18,908 nt of DNA. Origin: CAZGWJ01 sp964529445. GTDB taxonomy: Bacteria > Oederibacteriota > Muellerivitia > Muellerivitales > Muellerivitaceae. This document shows, in pieces, positions 13,852 through 18,908 of this stretch. The notes beneath the pieces are model-generated. The model was not told the origin of the DNA. It was given only the letters and a program-made list of their open reading frames with translations, and ran no database searches. Where the stretch lies: contig CAZGWJ010000050.1 of assembly GCA_964529445.1 (NCBI GenBank), positions 1-18,908 of the forward strand, given 5' to 3'. Every line of letters begins with the position of its first letter. Within the stretch, counting starts at the first letter, position 1. The position numbers and the translations under genes are program-made.

Positions 13852-13894
13852 GGTGGACACCGGGCTTCCCGCCCTTATCCACCGGAAGATCCGG
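13852..13894 (+). promoter_or_regulatory. Two hairpins in the rnr leader
   Basis: GGTGGA (13852-13857) pairs with TCCACC (13878-13883), enclosing CGGG-CTT-CCCG (13861-13871). A second hairpin, CCGGA-AGA-TCCGG (13882-13894), ends just before the Shine-Dalgarno AGGAG. The two share two bases and so might be mutually exclusive or coaxially stacked. Structured leaders are known targets for autoregulation of exoribonuclease genes such as pnp; here it is only suggested. Confidence 0.35.
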
Positions 13895-13910
13895 ACCCCA
13901 CAGGAGCGAC

Positions 13911-15893
13911 ATGACCCGCCATCGCCGTCCCGCCAAGAAACCGCACCCCAAGCATCATTCCCACGGGTCTTCCCGACCCGTCGGCGTCGAGAAGGTCGGG
14001 ATCGTCCACCTGCACGAGCGGGGTTTCGGTTTCCTGGTTCCGCTGGACGGATCGCCGGATGCTTTCATGCCGCCCCGCGAAGTCCGGGACGTCATGCACG
14101 GCGACACCATCAAGGCCCGCGTGGCGCCCGATCCCCGCAAGGAGGGGAAACTCTCGGCCACATTCCTGTCCATCATCAAGCGGGGTCGACAAACCCTGGT
14201 GGGAGTCCTGAGCAAGGAGCACGGCCACCTGATCCTGCGGCCTTCCGACCCTCGCTTCGAGGACCCGGTCCGGCTCCTGCCGGGACGCGTGCAGGGACAA
14301 CCCGGCCAGGCCGCGGTCGTCCGGATCACGACCTGGCCCGCGCCGGGCCGTTCGCTCCAGGGGCAGGTCCTCGAGGTGCTCGGTGATCCGAAGAACCCCG
14401 GAACGGACATGCTCATGGTGGTCCGGAAGCATGACTGGCCGGACCGCTTTTCCCCGCTGACCGTCGCCGAGGCTTCCCGCTATCCGACGGATCCCGGCCC
14501 CAACGATTTCCGGGGTCGCCGCGACCTGAGGAACCTGCCCGTGCTCACCATCGACGGGGAGGACGCCAAGGATTTCGACGATGCCTTGTCCATCGAGAAG
14601 ACCCGGAAGGGCTGGCGCCTGGGCGTGCACATCGCCGATGTGTCCTATTACGTCCGGGAGGGCGGGCCCATCGATCTCGAAGCCCGCGAAAGGGCCACCA
14701 GTCTCTATCTGCCGGACCGTTGTCTCCCCATGCTGCCTTCCTCCCTGGCGGACGGCCTCTGTTCCCTGAAGGAGCGGGTCCCCCGGGTGGTGGTCAGCGT
14801 CTTCATGGACTTCCCTTTCGGTTCCGGCCTCCCCGTCGACGTCGCCTTCGACCTGTCGGTGATCCAGAGCCGCCGCCGCGGCGTTTACGAAGAGGTTCAA
14901 CAAGTCCTGGACGGCACCGCCTTGAAGACGGTCCAGGAAAAGTACAGTCCCGTCCTCGGCGTCCTGAAGGACCTGCAGGGGCTCTCGCGACTCGTCCGCG
15001 CCGAGCGGGTCAAGCGCGGGGCCGTGGATTTCGACTTTCCCGAAGTCAAGACCGTCCTCGACCGGGAGGGCCGTGTGATCGACGTGCGGAAGAAGCCCCG
15101 ACTGGAATCCCACCGCATCGTCGAGGATTTCATGATCGCCGCCAACGAGGCTGTCGCTTCCCACCTGGCGGCCCGGAAAGCGCCTGCTCTCTACCGCGTG
15201 CACGAACCCCCCTCGGCCAGGGACCAGGAGGAACTGGTCTCGGTCCTCCGTGCCTACCGCGTTCCCTTCAAGGTGCAGGACCTCGTCCGGCCCGATGGCC
15301 TGCAGGCCCTCCTCGATTCCATTCGTGGCGGTCCGCTGGAACCCTTGATCTCCCACATGGCCTTGAGGTCCCTGAGGATGGCTGTGTATTCCACCCGCAA
15401 CCTGGGCCACTTCGGGCTGGCTTCCGCCTCCTACTGCCATTTCACGTCGCCCATCCGACGTTATCCCGACCTGGAAGTCCACCGGGCATTGAAATCCTCG
15501 TTGGGATGGACGACTTCCCGTCCCCCGGCCGGACCCAAGCTGGACCAGCTGGCCACGCATTGCTCCGACCGCGAACGGCTAGCGGACGCCGCCGAACGGG
15601 AAGCCGACCGGATCAAGGAAGTGCAGTTCATGCAGGACAAGCTGGGACGCGAATTCCCCGGCGTCGTCTCGGGCCTCGTGAACCGGGGCGCCTTCGTCGA
15701 AATCCTGCCCTTCGGACTGGAAGGTTTCATCCCGCTGGAGCGCTTCCACGGCGACCGTTACGCGTACGACGAGACGTCTAGGATCCTCAAGGGCCAGCAC
15801 CGCCGCGTGCGCCTGGGTGATCGCCTGAAGGTGCGCGTGGACGCCGTGGACCCGGTCGCCCAGCGAATCACCCTGAGGTCGCTGGATGCCTGA
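13911..15893 (+). CDS. rnr: Ribonuclease R (RNB-family 3'-5' exoribonuclease)
   Basis: This 660-residue exoribonuclease degrades structured RNA processively from the 3' end. The N-terminus is basic and His-rich (HRRPAKKPHPKHHSHGSSR). A cold-shock/OB domain follows (VGIVHLHERGFGFLVPL, then DAFMPPREVRDVMHGD, 29-65). The RNB catalytic centre is complete: IDGEDAKDFDD (214-224) supplies Asp215, 221, 223 and 224 in the DxxxxxDxDD spacing. HRIVEDFMIAANEAV and HFTSPIRRYPDLEVHRAL follow, with a C-terminal S1 domain (FPGVVSGLVNRGAFVEILPF and on). It is shorter than E. coli RNase R (813), lacking the N-terminal helix-turn-helix and the long basic tail. AGGAG sits 5 bases before the ATG. It overlaps smpB by 8 bases; RNase R and SmpB cooperate in trans-translation, and rnr-smpB adjacency is common. 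Confidence 0.94.
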   Translation: MTRHRRPAKKPHPKHHSHGSSRPVGVEKVGIVHLHERGFGFLVPLDGSPDAFMPPREVRDVMHGDTIKARVAPDPRKEGKLSATFLSIIKRGRQTLVGVLSKEHGHLILRPSDPRFEDPVRLLPGRVQGQPGQAAVVRITTWPAPGRSLQGQVLEVLGDPKNPGTDMLMVVRKHDWPDRFSPLTVAEASRYPTDPGPNDFRGRRDLRNLPVLTIDGEDAKDFDDALSIEKTRKGWRLGVHIADVSYYVREGGPIDLEARERATSLYLPDRCLPMLPSSLADGLCSLKERVPRVVVSVFMDFPFGSGLPVDVAFDLSVIQSRRRGVYEEVQQVLDGTALKTVQEKYSPVLGVLKDLQGLSRLVRAERVKRGAVDFDFPEVKTVLDREGRVIDVRKKPRLESHRIVEDFMIAANEAVASHLAARKAPALYRVHEPPSARDQEELVSVLRAYRVPFKVQDLVRPDGLQALLDSIRGGPLEPLISHMALRSLRMAVYSTRNLGHFGLASASYCHFTSPIRRYPDLEVHRALKSSLGWTTSRPPAGPKLDQLATHCSDRERLADAAEREADRIKEVQFMQDKLGREFPGVVSGLVNRGAFVEILPFGLEGFIPLERFHGDRYAYDETSRILKGQHRRVRLGDRLKVRVDAVDPVAQRITLRSLDA

Positions 15894-16350
15894 ACAGGCC
15901 CCCACCCTGCAGAACCGCAAGGCCCACTTCGATTATTTCCTCATGGAAGGGATCGAGGCCGGCATCGCGCTGGAAGGTTGCGAGGTGAAATCCATCCGCA
16001 ACGGGAAGGCCAGTCTCCAGGACTCCTTCGCCCGGATCGAGCGGAGCGAGGCCTTCCTGTACGGCATGCACATCTCGCCCTACGAGCAGGGAAACCGGTA
16101 CAACCCGGACCCGATGCGCGTCCGGAAACTGCTCCTGAAACGGCCCGAGCTGGACCGATTGTCCCACCGGGTCATGGAGAAGGGACTGACCCTGGTGCCG
16201 ATCCGCCTCTATTTCAAGGGCGGCCGCGCCAAGATCTGGCTGGCCGTGGCCAAGGGGAAACACCAGGGGGACAAGCGGGAGAAGCTGAAAGCCCGCGAGG
16301 CCGAGCGTGAGATGGACAGGGCCCTCAAGACGCGCCGACGAAACGGATGA
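15886..16350 (+). CDS. smpB: SmpB, tmRNA-binding protein
   Basis: Small protein B binds the tRNA-like part of tmRNA and brings it to stalled ribosomes. At 154 residues it is of normal length. It shows RKAHFDYFLMEGIEAGIALE (11-30), then GCEVKSIRNGKASLQDSFARI, MHISPYEQGNRYNPDPMRVR and KLLLKRPEL of the OB-fold. The basic tail, GKHQGDKREKLKAREAER and after, folds in the mRNA channel. The ATG lies inside the last codons of rnr with GAGG 7 bases upstream, so it is translated from the rnr message. The tmRNA gene ssrA, which is often nearby, was not found in the window. Confidence 0.96.
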   Translation: MPEQAPTLQNRKAHFDYFLMEGIEAGIALEGCEVKSIRNGKASLQDSFARIERSEAFLYGMHISPYEQGNRYNPDPMRVRKLLLKRPELDRLSHRVMEKGLTLVPIRLYFKGGRAKIWLAVAKGKHQGDKREKLKAREAEREMDRALKTRRRNG

Positions 16351-16713
16351 TTCACGGCGTTACCGGGCATCGATGAATTCCCCGTTCGGGGAACACCTTC
16401 GTGACGGGCACCGATCCGGCACGGTTTTCACATCGATCGAACCTATCGCAAACCGGCGCCCCTCTCCCCCACCCCTCTCCCGCAAGCGGCAGAAGGCAAT
16501 CCTTCGAGCGAGGTGTTCGCGACGCAGGATGGGTGAGGGGAGGCCTTGTGGCGGGTTTCACAGCCGGATCATGTTCTCGTTATCGATATGAAGACGGGTT
16601 CTCATGAACTTCGGACTGCTGACGACTCAATACGAAGGGCGGCCTTCAGCCTGCCGATATCGATCTGCGTTCATCGGCGGCCCTTGAACCGGGTCGCTTG
16701 TCAGGAAATTTCA
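16351..16713. other. 363-base gap between convergent smpB and the GGDEF/EAL gene
   Basis: I see no convincing gene. It contains an imperfect inverted repeat (16455-16546, listed separately), a small perfect hairpin GAAGG-GCGG-CCTTC (16634-16647) without a T-run, and the near-palindromic stretches TATCGATA and GATATCGAT. No tmRNA-like 3' end or classical terminator was recognised on either strand, although transcripts from both sides must end here. Confidence 0.5.
16455..16546. repeat. Imperfect inverted repeat, possible dispersed intergenic element
   Basis: A pyrimidine-rich left arm (CCCCTCTCCCCCACCC, 16459-16474) faces a purine-rich right arm (GGGTGAGGGGAGG, 16531-16543). The arms match around the inner GGGT and less well outside. 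Inside lie CTCTCCCGCAAGCGG and TCCTTCGAGCGAGG. The style (CCCTCTCCC...GCAAGCG...GGGTGAGGGG) recalls widespread REP- or MITE-like intergenic repeats in GC-rich genomes. Only one copy is in the window, so repetition cannot be shown. Confidence 0.35.
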
Positions 16714-18908
16714 TCACAACTTGCCGTTGCCGGCCTTGAGCAGCAACTCGAACTCCTCGGCGGGCAGGGGGTGGCTGATGAGGTATCCCTGCACCATGTC
16801 GCAGCCGCACTCCTGTAGGAACGACATTTGGGCCTCGTTCTCCACGCCTTCCGCCACCACCAGCAATTTCAGGCTGTGGGCCATGGCGATGACCGCAGTG
16901 ACGATGGCGGCGTCGTTCGGGTCGGAACGGATGTCCCGCACGAAGGACTGATCCACCTTCAAGGTGTGAATGGGGAACCTCTTGAGATAGGACAGCGAGG
17001 AATACCCGATCCCGAAGTCGTCCAGGGCCAATCGTCCACCGGTCTTCGTCAATTCCTCAAGCAGGGTCACCGTGGCATCGGCGTTCTTCATGGCGATGGT
17101 CTCGGTGATCTCCAGGACGAAATTCTGCGGCGGCAAGCCGGTCTCCCAGAGGATACGCCCGATGCTCTCCTTGAGGGACGGATGCTGGAACTGCCTTCCC
17201 GAAAGGTTGACGGCCACGTAGAGGTCCGGATAACCCATCTTGCGCCACTGCTGGGTCTCATGGCAGGCCGTGCCTATGATGTGCTCCCCCATCGGCACGA
17301 TGAGACCCGTTTCCTCGGCCAGGGGGATGAACTCCCCCGGGAAAATCAAACCTAGGTCGGGATGCTGCCATCGCGCAAGGGCCTCGATGCCCACGATGCG
17401 ACGGGTCTTCAAGTCGAGGATGGGCTGGTAATGGACCGTGAATTCCTTCCGCTCCACGCCCCTCCGGAGGTTGTTCTCCATCAGGAGACGTTTGAAGGCC
17501 GTAGCGTTCATGATGGAGGCGTACATCTGGTAGTTGTTCCGCCCCTGCTCCTTCGCCCGGTACATCGCCGTCTCGGCGTTCTTGAGGAGCGCCTCCGATT
17601 CCTCGCCGTCCACGGGGAACACGGAGATCCCCACGGAAGTGGTCACGTGCAGTTCGTGCCCCTGGAGATGGAAGGGTCCTTGGAAGGCGTCGATGACCTT
17701 CTTGGCAGGGCCGATGGCGTCCTCCGGCACGGAAAGCTGCGGCAGGAGGATGCAGAATTCGTCACCACCGAGGCGGGCGATGGTCTCGCCCTCCTGGAGA
17801 ATCGTCAGGAGTCGCTCGGAGACCCCCACTAGCAGTTCATCGCCCACGACATGCCCCAGCGTCTCGTTGATGGTTTTGAAGCGGTCCAAATCGAGGATGA
17901 GAATGGCCAACGACTGTTTGTTACGGCGGTTCTGGGCCATGGCCTGGGAAAGCCGATCCTTCAACAGTGCCCGATTGGGCAGGCTCGTGAGAGGGTCATA
18001 ATAAGCCTGGCGGCGGATGGTCTCCTCGGCGCGCTTGCGCTCGGTGACGTCCCGGGCGATGGAAAGAACCATCTTGCGGTTGTCCCATTGGATGACGCGA
18101 CTCCCGACCTCGAGCGGAAGATGCAATCCCGTGCGCGTCACATGCACCGCCTCGAAGGTGGTCATGCCGGTCTCGAGGAGTTCCTGCATCGCAACAGCAG
18201 GAAGGGACCCCCCGCCTTCGGGCAGGAGGTCCGCGAAGCATCTCTCCAGCAACTCCTCGCGGGTGCGGCCCAGCCGGTTGCAAACCACCTCGTTGACCTC
18301 GACGAAGCGCCCGGGCGTGCCGTCCGGGCCAAGCTCGTTGAGATAGATGAAATCCCGCGCGCTGTTGAACAGGAGCCGGAATTTCTCCTCGCTCTCCAGA
18401 ACGGCCGCCTCGATCCTTTTCCGCTCGTCCACGACCAGGAGCATGGCGCAGATCCCGATGACGGCGTCCCGCTCGTCCCGCACCGGGTTCAGCGACAACT
18501 CGATCCAGTGGTCCAGACCGTCCCTTCCCGCCGACTTGAATTCCGATCGGAAGGTTTCCCCCTCGAGGACCTTCATGAGGATCTCCCGGAAGCGGGGAGT
18601 CCTTCCCGAGGGGTGGAACTCATGAACGGGTTGCCCCAACGGCAGCTGCTCTCCCATCAAAATCCGGGCCATTTCCTGCACGCGGCGGTTGGCGGTCCGC
18701 ACCTTGAGATCGCGGTCCACGAAGGCGATCCCGTACTCGCCACTGTCGAAAACAGCCCGGAGGGAAGCCTCCGAGCGGCGAAGCGCCTCCTCCATGCGTT
18801 TGCGCCCGATGGCATTGATGAACATCTCACCGGCGACCCGGAGGACGGCCACGGCATCCTCCGGCCAAGTGCGCTCGTTGCGATGCTCGTCGAAACCCAC
18901 CATTCCCA
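16714..18908 (-). CDS. GAF-PAS-PAS-GGDEF-EAL cyclic-di-GMP enzyme, 5' end outside the window
   Basis: The 729 visible residues (from the ATG at 18903) are the C-terminal part of a longer protein, since the frame stays open to the edge. They start with GFDEHRNERTWPEDAVAVLR, then GEMFINAIGRKRMEEAL, typical of the end of a GAF domain. Two PAS domains follow (about 43-163 and 171-292, the second with FVEVNEVVCNRLGRTREELL and ARDVTERKRAEE). The GGDEF domain (about 300-460) keeps ARLGGDEF (376-383), but the allosteric RxxD I-site position reads QEGE. The EAL domain (about 475-725) keeps EALAR (507-511), NLSGRQF, EITE, LDDFGIGYSSL, LKVDQSFV and VAEGVE, so phosphodiesterase activity is plausible. It probably senses a ligand or redox state and adjusts cyclic-di-GMP. 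No transmembrane helix is visible. It is convergent with smpB. Confidence 0.93.
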   Translation of the reverse strand, partial: GMVGFDEHRNERTWPEDAVAVLRVAGEMFINAIGRKRMEEALRRSEASLRAVFDSGEYGIAFVDRDLKVRTANRRVQEMARILMGEQLPLGQPVHEFHPSGRTPRFREILMKVLEGETFRSEFKSAGRDGLDHWIELSLNPVRDERDAVIGICAMLLVVDERKRIEAAVLESEEKFRLLFNSARDFIYLNELGPDGTPGRFVEVNEVVCNRLGRTREELLERCFADLLPEGGGSLPAVAMQELLETGMTTFEAVHVTRTGLHLPLEVGSRVIQWDNRKMVLSIARDVTERKRAEETIRRQAYYDPLTSLPNRALLKDRLSQAMAQNRRNKQSLAILILDLDRFKTINETLGHVVGDELLVGVSERLLTILQEGETIARLGGDEFCILLPQLSVPEDAIGPAKKVIDAFQGPFHLQGHELHVTTSVGISVFPVDGEESEALLKNAETAMYRAKEQGRNNYQMYASIMNATAFKRLLMENNLRRGVERKEFTVHYQPILDLKTRRIVGIEALARWQHPDLGLIFPGEFIPLAEETGLIVPMGEHIIGTACHETQQWRKMGYPDLYVAVNLSGRQFQHPSLKESIGRILWETGLPPQNFVLEITETIAMKNADATVTLLEELTKTGGRLALDDFGIGYSSLSYLKRFPIHTLKVDQSFVRDIRSDPNDAAIVTAVIAMAHSLKLLVVAEGVENEAQMSFLQECGCDMVQGYLISHPLPAEEFELLLKAGNGKL

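Noticed and set aside
13875..15560. Open frame of 561 codons on the minus strand opposite rnr
   Set aside because: Antisense to an RNase R with complete catalytic motifs; no domain recognised.
16351..16713. Possible ssrA (tmRNA) gene downstream of smpB
   Set aside because: I could not find the tRNA-like 5' and 3' ends, a T-loop with CCA, or a degradation-tag reading frame ending in ALAA or similar.
1..18908. CRISPR array, insertion sequence, integrase or phage genes
   Set aside because: No regularly spaced repeats, no terminal repeats with a transposase, and every long gene is housekeeping, transport, envelope or signalling.

Overview
The window is chromosomal DNA from a GC-rich (by eye about 60-65 %) diderm bacterium. 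It contains a lipoprotein with a lipobox, an outer-membrane barrel carrying an OmpA peptidoglycan-binding domain, and a periplasmic binding protein-dependent ABC transporter. Nothing fixes the phylum. The arginyl-tRNA synthetase with a divergent HIGH motif and the FlgD-type Ig-like repeats would suit Acidobacteriota, Elusimicrobiota or a neighbouring candidate lineage, but that is only a tentative inference. There are no transposases, integrases, phage genes or CRISPR arrays, and codon usage looks even throughout, so this reads as a stable housekeeping region.

Layout. From a tRNA-Leu(CAG) at 13775 down to base 1, everything lies on the minus strand. Unit A follows the tRNA: a secreted two-domain M16 peptidase, a small YggT-family membrane protein, and a 777-residue envelope protein fusing a PorV-like barrel, three FlgD-type Ig-like repeats and an OmpA domain. 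A probable terminator at 8156-8197 ends unit A. Unit B is a nearly gapless run: sugar-binding protein, MalF-type permease, MalG-type permease, yqeK (Ap4A hydrolase, starting on a TTG that overlaps the permease stop), a LytR_C-domain protein, a small winged-helix-like protein, argS, then after a hairpin a TPR-like lipoprotein and the start of a membrane protein cut by the window edge. No ABC ATPase is present, so the importer must borrow one encoded elsewhere.

On the plus strand from 13911, rnr (RNase R) and smpB overlap by 8 bases, linking mRNA decay with tmRNA-dependent ribosome rescue. The tRNA-Leu and rnr appear to be driven by two divergent promoters that share essentially the same -10 bases. 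After smpB a 363-base gap holds imperfect inverted repeats. Beyond it, convergent and cut by the right edge, lies a GAF-PAS-PAS-GGDEF-EAL cyclic-di-GMP enzyme.

Most of this is recognisable core biology. The least ordinary parts are the ArgRS with no histidines at the HIGH position, the barrel/Ig/OmpA fusion, the permease with a charged cytoplasmic extension of about 138 residues, the coupling of a sugar importer to yqeK and argS, and the compact tRNA-Leu/rnr divergent promoter with structured leaders. I found no clearly new defence or mobile system.
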